From Pedobacter indicus (GTDB lineage Bacteria > Bacteroidota > Bacteroidia > Sphingobacteriales > Sphingobacteriaceae), in contig NZ_QRGB01000001.1 in NCBI RefSeq assembly GCF_003449035.1, positions 2,418,001 through 2,482,000 on the forward strand: a DNA stretch of 64,000 nt, written 5' to 3'. The notes below the pieces were generated by a model. It had not been told where the DNA came from. It ran no database searches and saw only the letters and a list, made by a program, of their open reading frames with translations. Numbering within the stretch: position 1 is the stretch's first letter; each line of letters starts with the position of its first letter. Position numbers and translations under genes: made by a program. Shown piece after piece: positions 8,426 to 16,439 of the stretch.

Positions 8426-9079
8426 TTATAAGCTGTTGTAGATCAAGGTGTCGATTCTATGCGCATCTAATGTCCCCTGATATGGGACCATGAGTGCCTT
8501 AATCTTCTCTTCATTGTCCTCGAGAAGCCATGCCTCCCGTGAACGTTCGGGAATAATCAATGGCATACGTTTGGAACTATTATTAATTTGCTCCATATAG
8601 GTGTTGGCTTTCGTCGTTATTACAGAGAAAGTATTAATAATTTCATTCGTTTCTGTGTTCAACCATGGTGCTACGACGATCCCTAACGAGAAAACTCCTT
8701 TTTCTGGTTTCCGAACACAAAACTCTTCTTTTGCTCCATTTTCTTCATTAAGATGTGTCTCAAAAAAACCATCCACCCATAGTAAGCCTCTATAGCGCTG
8801 GATATAGCTTTTGTAAGAACCTTTCTCAAACATGCTTTCAGCTTCAGCTTTCAATGTATGTGTAAATTCTTGAGCCTCCTGCTCTGTTTCAACCCAAAAA
8901 GGTAAAAGTTTCCATCGGCTCTCAACTACTTTGTTCGGATGTAAATTGATGGTTGTCGGCATATAGAGCATTGACGAGCCTCCGACCCTTAGGAAGGGTT
9001 TATTCTTATATAGGAACTCATAACGAGGGAGTGCTCGTTTCAGTTTTTCATAACCGGGTATCGAAGCCTGATATGCCAT
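8426..9079 (-). CDS. SRAP (YedK/HMCES) family protein lacking catalytic residues
   Basis: Encodes 217 residues with the SRAP fold order: SRWKLLPFWV, a TLKAEAESMFEKGSY block, GFFE, INTFSVITTKAN and KRMPLII. SRAP proteins shield abasic sites by linking Cys2 to the DNA, helped by an Asn, a Glu and a His. Here residue 2 is Ala (start MAYQAS), the NARxE-type Asn is Lys (TLKAEA), and neither residue before RMP is His (SSKRMP). Only the Glu of GFFE remains. No in-frame upstream start supplies a Cys. It should therefore be unable to form the thiazolidine crosslink, though it may still bind DNA. It stands alone, converging on DUF4256. Confidence 0.85.
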   Translation of the reverse strand: MAYQASIPGYEKLKRALPRYEFLYKNKPFLRVGGSSMLYMPTTINLHPNKVVESRWKLLPFWVETEQEAQEFTHTLKAEAESMFEKGSYKSYIQRYRGLLWVDGFFETHLNEENGAKEEFCVRKPEKGVFSLGIVVAPWLNTETNEIINTFSVITTKANTYMEQINNSSKRMPLIIPERSREAWLLEDNEEKIKALMVPYQGTLDAHRIDTLIYNSL

Positions 9080-9234
9080 AGAATAAAGATAGTAATTATA
9101 TTGATTATTAGCAATTTAAATAAATCGGCTACCAGCAGCAATATGGGCAGTTGTCTCATTAAGCAATGCACGTGCAGAAAAACGCACAGATAAGATTGTA
9201 CGTGCTTTGCGTAATTCAAAGGGAAACTAATAAA

Positions 9235-9546
9235 TTATCGGCAATCCATGCAAGCATTTCCGAAAGCCTCGTACTCCTCGTAAGCAGCACCGACTTTTCC
9301 AAAGATGGTGATGATACGATCCACCCGAACGTGCCCGCCACTATCCATAATAGCGTAAACGCCTTTGTTCTTTTCCTCTAGTATTTTTACTACTGAACCT
9401 TTTGCTTCTTCCAGTTGACCATCACTTCCGAAAAAGAAAATCTTCCCCGTTTTCTTACTTTGGATAGCTTCATTAATTACTTCCATATCATCCCAGGAAA
9501 TTGGCAGATAAGAAGTTGTTTTACACGAACTTTCGGTTTTCATCAC
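9235..9546 (-). CDS. Small conserved hypothetical protein
   Basis: Encodes 103 residues with no signal peptide or membrane segment. The centre reads as a small beta-rich domain (GKIFFFGSDG, GVYAIMDSGG, VRVDRIITIFGKVGAAYEEY), and the tail ends in CMDCR, a possible metal- or redox-active CxxC-like pair. The DRIIT..G..GAAY pattern is one I associate with short uncharacterised Bacteroidota proteins, but I cannot name a family. The antisense frame over the same DNA is weaker in composition, so this strand is preferred. Confidence 0.6.
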   Translation of the reverse strand: MMKTESSCKTTSYLPISWDDMEVINEAIQSKKTGKIFFFGSDGQLEEAKGSVVKILEEKNKGVYAIMDSGGHVRVDRIITIFGKVGAAYEEYEAFGNACMDCR

Positions 9547-9700
9547 GCCTTATTTTTGTAAAACAAATTTAGCTATAATAATTTGCTCGAGAAAAAACGA
9601 CTAAAATTCGATACAGACAACTCATCGGTTCTCATACCTTCTGTGCGAAACCAATGTAATTTTCAGTTGTTATTCCAGCGATACTTAATCCCTGTAATGT

Positions 9701-10357
9701 ATGAAAAAGAATATCGTATTTTCTCTGATTTTCATGATTGTAAACCTTTCCGTCTCTTGTATCCGAGAGCAACCATCGGGAACCAAGTCCTCTGAAGACA
9801 CTTTGGGTCGGACGAGTAATTCCACTTCGGACACATCCAATATTGAAGCAGCTGATATAAACTCAGTCGCGGGTATTAAAGAAGCTTACGGCGCCACGAT
9901 GAGTCAATTGGAAAATGGCAAATTAGATTCTATTACTATGGAGTATAGCTGTGAAAATGATGCGATAGGTGGCACGATCACTTATTTCTCTGAGAGAGAG
10001 GAACTGCGTTTCATCCAACATACATATCACGAATATGATCATTATTCAGCTTCAGATTTATATTTTGTAGCAGATGATATACTTTATTTCGTTTTTCTAA
10101 AAAGTGCATCATGGAGCTTTGTTTCCGCTGAGGTAACCCAGGACAAATTCACGGAGCAGCGAATTTATATCGTTAAAGAGCATGCCGTCCAGTGCTTAGA
10201 GAACAAATACACAATTATGTCCAACACACCTGATCAACGCCAGGAAGAAACTGGCAATAAAAATGTAGACTGCATGCCTATAGATTCAATTGTAAAGGAT
10301 TTCCAGCAACTTTTAGCATTCAAAGATCAACCAAATCAGGGTTGTCTCGGAAAATAA
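9701..10357 (+). CDS. Hypothetical lipoprotein
   Basis: Encodes 218 residues. The N-terminus is a typical lipoprotein signal: MKK, a hydrophobic stretch, then the lipobox LSVSC with Cys20. After a low-complexity Ser/Thr linker (residues 25-50) comes a mixed alpha/beta domain with strands such as SITMEYSCENDAIGGTITYF, which suggests a response to sodium, calcium or ligand only by vague analogy. No family is recognised. The mature protein is predicted to be anchored in a membrane facing the periplasm or cell surface. The gene stands alone, with a FUSC remnant converging from the right. Confidence 0.7.
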   Translation: MKKNIVFSLIFMIVNLSVSCIREQPSGTKSSEDTLGRTSNSTSDTSNIEAADINSVAGIKEAYGATMSQLENGKLDSITMEYSCENDAIGGTITYFSEREELRFIQHTYHEYDHYSASDLYFVADDILYFVFLKSASWSFVSAEVTQDKFTEQRIYIVKEHAVQCLENKYTIMSNTPDQRQEETGNKNVDCMPIDSIVKDFQQLLAFKDQPNQGCLGK

Positions 10358-10372
10358 ATTAACGGATTAATC

Positions 10373-10699
10373 TTAGGAATGCTTTGCATTTTTTCTCATC
10401 AACGCTTTCGTTAATACAATTTGTTTCTTGGTAAAGTAATGAATTCGTTCGTGAAACAACATCCAACCGCCAACAGCACCAATTACACTACCAATCAAAA
10501 TATCGAAAAAGCCAGCTCGAATTAGGTGATCTGGTTGACTGATCAAACTCGTATTAGGCTCAGCGAGAAGAATTGTTAAGGTTGTAAAGAATATAGCGGC
10601 CAACGTGTAGTTTTTTACAACTAGGAACTCGACGATGATCTGAAATAATAAGTTACTTATACGTATACGACCGGCAGGTGCCAAGCCCGATTTGTCTTG
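10373..10699 (-). pseudogene. C-terminal fragment of a FUSC-family membrane protein
   Basis: About 108 codons remain open after an in-frame TAA at 10700-10702. The preserved part matches the C-terminal membrane half of FUSC/YccS-like proteins: FQIIVEFLVVKNYTLAAIFFTTLTILLAE followed by a short helix and RAGFFDILIGSVIGAVGGW, then a basic tail. Full-length relatives have around 600-750 residues. The fragment has no ATG; the only possible start is TTG at 10684. Only 79 bp separate it from the next gene, so the rest has been deleted. FUSC proteins are putative efflux or aromatic-acid-export components. Confidence 0.72.
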
Positions 10700-10778
10700 T
10701 TAAACTTGAATAAGTCTTGCCACATTTTTCAGATTAGCAAAGGTAAAAACAATCCAAACAATTCGGTAACTTTGTACT

Positions 10779-11213
10779 ATGATTCTAAGTAAACTTAAAT
10801 ACATCGCAATTGCTATTATGACATCGGTTGTTTTTATTGCGTGCAATTCAGATACAAATAGCAGTGAAGATGCTGAGGTCACTGCAAGTCGTACTCCTCA
10901 AGTAGGAGATCAGGTTCCCAACAATTTAGTTTGTATGGTTAACAATGCCTATATGGGCGTACCACAACTGGAGGTTCCCTATGGAGGGAAAACATATTAT
11001 GGCTGCTGCGAAATGTGTCAAGAGCGTATTCCGAACGAAAAAGAAGCACGTATAGCGGTAGATCCATATAGTTTGAAGGATGTCGATAAAGCCGATGCAT
11101 ATATAGTTCTAGTGGGTGATCAGGGTCAGGTAGCTTATTTCGAAAGTGAAAAAAATTACAAAGAATTAATCGCTAAAAGTAATCTTGCTCAAGAACGTAA
11201 TCAAAGAAAATAA
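10779..11213 (+). CDS. Lipoprotein with Cys-rich, YHS/TRASH-like metal-binding motif
   Basis: Encodes 144 residues. A signal with lipobox VFIAC (Cys22) is followed by a domain with Cys52 in NLVCMVNN and a cluster Cys76-Cys77-x-x-Cys80 in YYGCCEMCQE. The arrangement C...YYGCC..C resembles YHS/TRASH treble-clef metal-binding domains found near copper and heavy-metal systems in Bacteroidota. It probably binds a soft metal in the periplasm. A -7 element TAACTTTG at 10767-10774 lies only 5 bp before the ATG, so the transcript may be nearly leaderless. The remnant of a CzcA pump elsewhere in the window hints at a decayed metal-resistance set, but no physical link remains. Confidence 0.72.
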   Translation: MILSKLKYIAIAIMTSVVFIACNSDTNSSEDAEVTASRTPQVGDQVPNNLVCMVNNAYMGVPQLEVPYGGKTYYGCCEMCQERIPNEKEARIAVDPYSLKDVDKADAYIVLVGDQGQVAYFESEKNYKELIAKSNLAQERNQRK

Positions 11214-11231
11214 CAGTTTTAACAGTTTTAC

Positions 11232-11921
11232 TTACGCCATGCTCTTGCGGCGTCGTTTCCTGCGAATATCAATATAAAGATAAAGGAGATAAACCGCAAT
11301 ACTAAGAATCGAGAGCCAGATCAACACTGGTTTAAAATTATCACCGCCAACAGAAAAAGCAAGGATTCCGATAATAGGTGCCGACCCGGCGAGTGTGGCC
11401 AATATAAATCGTTTATATCGCATTTTGAGAAAAGCGGGAATGAAACTTATTGCTTCGTTTGAAAGCACCGGAGAAAGTCTAAACAGAATAATTGCTCCAA
11501 CACCGTAATCTCTTACCAGCTGAGTCAACTTCACTCGTACCTTGTCCTTCAAAAGCCTTCGTAAGATTACAGGACCAATAGAATAACCAATCATATATGC
11601 AATTGATGAGGAGATAAAGACTGCGATGAGAGATATGACAGATCCCCAAAGCGGACCATAACTTACGGAAGAGATGATAAGTAGAAGTAAGTTAGGTACA
11701 ACGAACAGAAACATAGAAGCAACCATTGCCAGAACAATAACGAGCGGCCCCCATATTCCAAATTTAGATACCCAATTTTTGATTTTAGTTTAATCTCCGC
11801 TTGTTAGTACACTGAAGGCTTCATTTATTGCACCATTGAATGAAGGTACGAAAAAATAGGAACCAAGAATAAAAACTAATAATAAGATGGAAATGATTAC
11901 GGGATATTTTCGATACCTCAT
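11232..11921 (-). pseudogene. TVP38/TMEM64 (DedA-like) membrane protein with in-frame stop
   Basis: From ATG at 11921 the frame reads as a 229-residue VTT-domain protein, the normal family length, but codon 44 is TAA (11790-11792), just after the first membrane helix. The same frame resumes directly and carries the VTT core: FVVPNLLLLIISSVSYGPLWG, GYSIGPVILRRLL and the re-entrant FRLSPVLSNEAISFIPAFLK, then two more helices and an RRKRRRK tail. Family members are inner-membrane proteins linked to lipid scrambling. A 164-residue product could start at the ATG at 11726 but would lack the first helix. A single CAA/GAA-to-TAA change, or a sequencing error, would explain the break. Confidence 0.82.
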
Positions 11922-12021
11922 TTACACAAATTTCTCTCATTAGAACACCCGCTTTCGATAATTTGTTTAAACCAATACGCTCAAATGCTGTTATTATTCA
12001 TATACTGAGGAGGATAAGATC

Positions 12022-12639
12022 ATGGAGCGCAACGCACCCATACAGCATAAGGGTAAAAAATTGGACTATACTGCGGAAGCCAACTTCGAGAATGAGGAAC
12101 AAGCTCGAGAATTTTATAAAATTGCGAAAAAGCGGCTATTACACCCTTACGACTGGTATCGTATTGCCAATCTGCCCGGCGCAAAATTTGTGATAACTGA
12201 TCATGAGGGTCGTGATTTGATAAGGAAAATGCGCGAGGGCGATCTTCTTCGGATTGACATCCCTGGTCCGGGAAACTCGACAGGCGATGGTTTTGACTGG
12301 GTGCAGATAGAAGAAATATCAGAACATATAGAGGAGCCAACAGTTGAAAGCTGTTCTGTAACTGTACGTCCGGCAGCTAATCCCCGAGAAAAAGACAATA
12401 CGGAGGTAGCACATTTTTTTAAAAATATCGCCACTTCGACCTTTTTAGTTAAAAGAGAAAAAACACGTCTTAAAGCGGAATATCACGGTCGAAATGAGCT
12501 TGTTAATTTAGAAGTCGATAAATTGAGCGATAAACTTCGAAATGCCTTGGTTGGTCTATTAGCTAAACTCGGCTTATCTACTCCGCAGTGGAAAAGTCTT
12601 ATTGAGGGCTTTGTCGACACGAAATCGAAAACAGAATAA
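12022..12639 (+). CDS. Conserved hypothetical protein
   Basis: Encodes 205 residues without signal peptide or membrane helices. The start is set by a strong ribosome site, GGAGGA, 9 bp upstream of the ATG. An N-terminal SRPBCC-like or ligand-binding-like block (LHPYDWYRIANLPGAKF, then GDLLRIDIPGPGNSTGDGFDWVQIEEI, residues 35-98) is a pattern seen in uncharacterised Sphingobacteriaceae proteins. The C-terminal half (110-205) is charged and helical. No catalytic motif is evident and I do not assign a function. It precedes the pirin gene by 60 bp on the same strand. Confidence 0.75.
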   Translation: MERNAPIQHKGKKLDYTAEANFENEEQAREFYKIAKKRLLHPYDWYRIANLPGAKFVITDHEGRDLIRKMREGDLLRIDIPGPGNSTGDGFDWVQIEEISEHIEEPTVESCSVTVRPAANPREKDNTEVAHFFKNIATSTFLVKREKTRLKAEYHGRNELVNLEVDKLSDKLRNALVGLLAKLGLSTPQWKSLIEGFVDTKSKTE

Positions 12640-12699
12640 TTTAGACAGAAGAACAAAAGAAGTTTACGTAAATTACCTTCGTATCAAAATATTTTAACT

Positions 12700-13617
12700 A
12701 TGCTAGACCTCGTTATTGAATCCCGTATGGCGACGTTATCGCCGGAAATGAAAGTAAAGCGTATCTTGCCGTTTCGCTTACGCAGGATGGTAGGGCCATT
12801 TATCTTTATGGACCATGCTGGTCCTATCGGCAATATGACAGTTCAGCAAGCAACGGAAATGGACGTTCTCCCCCACCCTCATATTGGACTTTCCACAGTT
12901 AGTTATTTATTTGGAGGTGAAATGACACATCGAGACAGTCTGGGTGTTGAGCAAATCATCCGACCAGGTGAAGTTAACTGGATGACCGCTGGTCAGGGAA
13001 TTTCACACTCAGAAAGGTTTGAAGAACCTTCAGCGTTGGCGGGTGGCCTTGAAATGATTCAGACCTGGGTGGCACTTCCTGAGAAAGATGAAGAAGTAGC
13101 CCCATCCTTTGTTAATTATACGCCTGACCGGTTGCCGGTTTTTACAGATAAAGGTGTCTGGATGCGCCTCATAGCAGGTGAAGCTTATGGATTGGAAAGT
13201 AAGGTGAAGACTAATTCTCCCCTATTTTATCTTCACGTCGTTTTACAGAAGGACACTCCTTTTGCCCTTCCGCAAGAACATTCTGAGAGAGGAATTTATA
13301 TAGTTAGAGGTTCAATTGAAATATCCGGCACCATATATACGGAAGGCAAAATGCTTGTATTCACAAAAGGTGTTGACCCGTTAATAATTGCAAAACAAGA
13401 CACTACCCTGATGCTCTTAGGAGGTGAACCTTTGGGGGAACGTTTTATTTGGTGGAATTTCGTCTCTTCACGTCGAGAGCGCATTGAGCAAGCTAAAGAA
13501 GATTGGAAGCAGGGTCGATTTATCCTGCCACCAACTGATGATAAGGAATTTATTCCCCTACCGGAAGATAAATCACGACCAGCAGGCTCAGCGCCAAACC
13601 CTGAACCGTTATCCTAA
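12700..13617 (+). CDS. Pirin family protein
   Basis: Encodes 305 residues forming the bicupin pirin fold. The N-terminal cupin has the metal ligands His59, His61 (HPHIGL), His103 and Glu105 (GQGISHSER), matching the HxH...HxE set of pirins, which bind iron and in some bacteria cleave quercetin. The family block RRMVGPFIFMDHAGP is at residues 28-42. The C-terminal cupin includes GERFIWWNFVSSRRERIEQA. It is cytosolic with no signal peptide. It probably acts in redox sensing or as a quercetin 2,3-dioxygenase; the substrate is not deducible. Confidence 0.92.
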   Translation: MLDLVIESRMATLSPEMKVKRILPFRLRRMVGPFIFMDHAGPIGNMTVQQATEMDVLPHPHIGLSTVSYLFGGEMTHRDSLGVEQIIRPGEVNWMTAGQGISHSERFEEPSALAGGLEMIQTWVALPEKDEEVAPSFVNYTPDRLPVFTDKGVWMRLIAGEAYGLESKVKTNSPLFYLHVVLQKDTPFALPQEHSERGIYIVRGSIEISGTIYTEGKMLVFTKGVDPLIIAKQDTTLMLLGGEPLGERFIWWNFVSSRRERIEQAKEDWKQGRFILPPTDDKEFIPLPEDKSRPAGSAPNPEPLS

Positions 13618-13657
13618 ACGGTTCTTTGGTTCTGCCAATCTCCAGCAACTTGTTCCG

Positions 13658-15514
13658 TTAGTCTGTTGTCGGTTTGATAAAAAACGAACGTGCACTCCGA
13701 TCACTAATTCGTTTTCCATCTCTGAACGTAGCAGCTTTCACCGTACCAGGTAAAGGGATTGTAATTGCTTGCTGATAAACTGGTGACTCGTTAGTGGGTT
13801 CTGACCCGTCCACCGTATAACGAATTTCAGGTTGGTAGCTTTGCGTGCTCAAAGATACATTTGCTATGCCGCCGATGGAATCTATTGAACTGTCGATCCA
13901 AACATCGTATGCACTGGTAGAATAGTTCATGCCAGCCAGTTCGTAACGCTTATACTGATCTTCAATACGTTTTTGAAAACTCTCCCAGTCCTTTTTAGAG
14001 GAGGGCGACCATGCAATTTCGGCTAAAGCTGCAGCACGAGGGAACGCGAAATATTGGACTTTTTCAGGTGTATGAATGAATTCAGCCCATACATTTCCCT
14101 GAACCCCTTTAATATAACCGGCTTCTTCATCCGTAAAAGATTCATGACGTGGTTCATAAGAATAAACCTTCTCAAGCGTTAGTAAATTTCCGAACCCTCT
14201 AGGCTCCAAATCATGTTCACCTTGATGGTAATCAAAATAAGCATAGGTATTTGGTGCCATAATCACCTCATGCTTCAACTTGGCTGCAGCAATCCCTCCT
14301 TTTTCACCGCGCCATGACATTACCATCGCGTTCGGGGCTAACCCTCCTTCCAAGATCTCATCCCAACCGATGATCTTTTTGCCTTTACTGTTCACAAATT
14401 TCTCGATTCGTGTAATAAAATAACTCTGCAATTCATGCTCATCTTTCAGGTTCTCATCTTTTATTCGTTTTTGGCACTTAGCACAAGCTTTCCACCGATC
14501 CTTAGGTGCTTCGTCTCCTCCTATATGAATAATCGGTGACGGGAAAAGATCTGCTACCTCAGCCAATACATTTTCTAGAAACTCAAATGTCTGTTCATTT
14601 CCTGCGCAAAAGATTTCCTTCTGAATACCCCAATGATCAGGGATTATAAATGGTCCACCGGTACAAGACAACTCGGGATACGCACTTAATGCCGCGGTTG
14701 CATGTCCCGGCATTTCAATTTCTGGAATTATTGTAATATAGCGCTCCTGAGCATATTTAACAACCTCACGGATCTGATCTTGTGTATAGAATCCACCATG
14801 TGGATTTTTATTAATATCACCCTGGAATCTGCTAAACTGTGTACCATCACGCCAGGCGCCTATTTCTATTAACTTCGGATATTGCTTAATTTCAATCCTC
14901 CAACCATGATCTTCTGTCAAATGCCAATGAAACGTATTCATTTTATGCATGGCGATGTTATCGATATATTCTTTTATGAAATCAACGGAATAAAAATAGC
15001 GACCGACATCCAACATCAACCCCCTCCATCCAAAACGCGGGTAGTCTGATATTTCAACTGCGGGGACGGTTACTGAAGATAACTGCGCATCTTTTTCTTT
15101 ATCAGTTGGGATCAATTGATATATTGTCTGCGCTGCATAAAATATTCCAGCTTCCTTATTTGCTTTCGCCTGGATTCCATTTTTGTCCACGTCGAGGGAA
15201 TAGCCCTCGTTTCCCAATGTGTCAGACTTCTTATTCAACGATAAATAGATGTTTTGCTGTGCATCATTTTGTCCACCATCAGTTACTTCTAATTGAAAAC
15301 CAGTAAGCTCTTTAATTTGGTCAGATAGTTTTTCTCCGATCGCCCGCAAATCAACATTCCCCTTTTCGTATACAATTTTTGTTTTTTTGTCTATCGTAAA
15401 CGTACCCGTCTTTAGTTCTAGATTGACAGGTTCGGGGATGATTGAAACTTCCTGTGCATTAGCAAGAGGTACGATAAAAAGCAAAATCAAGCAAACTATT
15501 AAAAATGATCTCAT
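13658..15514 (-). CDS. Secreted beta-N-acetylhexosaminidase, GH20
   Basis: Encodes a secreted glycosidase that removes terminal N-acetylglucosamine or N-acetylgalactosamine. I use the Met at 15514 rather than the one 8 codons upstream, since it begins a standard signal peptide (MRSFLIVCL...ANAQ). Domain order: GH20b N-terminal domain (about 30-150), GH20 barrel (about 155-500) with the catalytic Asp-Glu pair in HIGGDEAP (Asp342/Glu343 counted from the longer start), and a small C-terminal beta domain of the CHB_HEX_C type with YTVDGSEPT. Markers WHLTEDHGWRIEI and PEIEMPGHATAAL are intact. It has no SusCD partner adjacent, so it may serve chitin or peptidoglycan fragment recycling. Confidence 0.94.
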   Translation of the reverse strand: MRSFLIVCLILLFIVPLANAQEVSIIPEPVNLELKTGTFTIDKKTKIVYEKGNVDLRAIGEKLSDQIKELTGFQLEVTDGGQNDAQQNIYLSLNKKSDTLGNEGYSLDVDKNGIQAKANKEAGIFYAAQTIYQLIPTDKEKDAQLSSVTVPAVEISDYPRFGWRGLMLDVGRYFYSVDFIKEYIDNIAMHKMNTFHWHLTEDHGWRIEIKQYPKLIEIGAWRDGTQFSRFQGDINKNPHGGFYTQDQIREVVKYAQERYITIIPEIEMPGHATAALSAYPELSCTGGPFIIPDHWGIQKEIFCAGNEQTFEFLENVLAEVADLFPSPIIHIGGDEAPKDRWKACAKCQKRIKDENLKDEHELQSYFITRIEKFVNSKGKKIIGWDEILEGGLAPNAMVMSWRGEKGGIAAAKLKHEVIMAPNTYAYFDYHQGEHDLEPRGFGNLLTLEKVYSYEPRHESFTDEEAGYIKGVQGNVWAEFIHTPEKVQYFAFPRAAALAEIAWSPSSKKDWESFQKRIEDQYKRYELAGMNYSTSAYDVWIDSSIDSIGGIANVSLSTQSYQPEIRYTVDGSEPTNESPVYQQAITIPLPGTVKAATFRDGKRISDRSARSFFIKPTTD

Positions 15515-15779
15515 ATTGTTTAGGTTATAGATGTTCATATAGGCACGACGGCCAACTCAAAAAACATGCGTGAATATAAAAATTATTTTGAAGAAAGTAC
15601 TTCCCTCCTGCCACTATTATAAAACCTTTTTAGACGTATGGCGGTTAATCCGGTAAATCATATGAATTATGTCCAATAAAATTCAAAATACACATGGAGG
15701 ACAAGGCTCTTACTTTTATAGAAATGGGCTCACTATTGTATTTATGATTTGGTATTCATCTACTTTTAACACGGAAAAA

Positions 15780-16439
15780 TCAGAAATGTTCTATCTTAAA
15801 AATAGTTTTCTCATCAAAAGCAAAATATTTTGCTTTTTTAGACATATTATATTGAGTATCTAATCCGGTGAAACGGCTAAAAGCGGGAAGAACTATATGG
15901 GTGTCAGTAACTACGAAACAAGGAAGCCTCATAAAGCGTTTCGTTGGCATTTCAATGCGAACCCCCGGATGAATGTGGCCAACGATCCAATGGCTATCTA
16001 GTTCGGTAACAAAGTTATGAGAAAAACTTATTGGATCAGCTTGGAAGACATTAAGCACTTCGTTGATACCCATTGCAACCAATTGTTCATTTGAAAAACG
16101 GTCGTGATTACCCCGAACCAAAACGATACGAATTGTAGGAAACTTTGACGCAAGTATATTGAATAAATTTATTTCCTTGTTCGTCTCTGCATGCACTAAG
16201 TCACCAACAATCACAAGCTCTTCGGGTGAGTAATGGATTAATAGGTTTTCTAGCCGATTTAGATCATCCACAGTCACCAATTTTGGAATGGCAATCCCAC
16301 TTTTCCGGAAGTGAGCAGCTTTTCCAAGGTGCAGGTCAGACAAAACCAACATTATCTTTCGTTTCCAAAACAAACACCGCTGGTTATTAAGCGTCAATTT
16401 CTCGTTAGCGAATACGATCTCGATTTCTTGAGTGTTCAT
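15780..16439 (-). CDS. pdeM: Ligase-associated DNA damage response endonuclease PdeM
   Basis: A 219-residue calcineurin-like phosphoesterase with all metal-site motifs: SDLHLG (Asp35, His37), GDLVH (79-83), GNHD (110-113), SHNF (140-143) and GHIHPG (154-159). PdeM is the fourth member of the ligase-associated repair set. It overlaps the helicase gene by 4 bp, indicating coupled translation. It likely cleaves DNA or phosphodiesters during double-strand-break or damage processing; the exact substrate is not known. About 265 bp between it and the hexosaminidase start hold no clear gene. Confidence 0.93.
   Translation of the reverse strand: MNTQEIEIVFANEKLTLNNQRCLFWKRKIMLVLSDLHLGKAAHFRKSGIAIPKLVTVDDLNRLENLLIHYSPEELVIVGDLVHAETNKEINLFNILASKFPTIRIVLVRGNHDRFSNEQLVAMGINEVLNVFQADPISFSHNFVTELDSHWIVGHIHPGVRIEMPTKRFMRLPCFVVTDTHIVLPAFSRFTGLDTQYNMSKKAKYFAFDEKTIFKIEHF

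Noticed and set aside
15669-15863. Short plus-strand ORF with FYRNGLTIVF, resembling the start of a DUF6766-type membrane protein
   Set aside because: Only about ten residues resemble the family and the remainder does not; overlaps the end of pdeM. Could be a remnant but the support is too weak.
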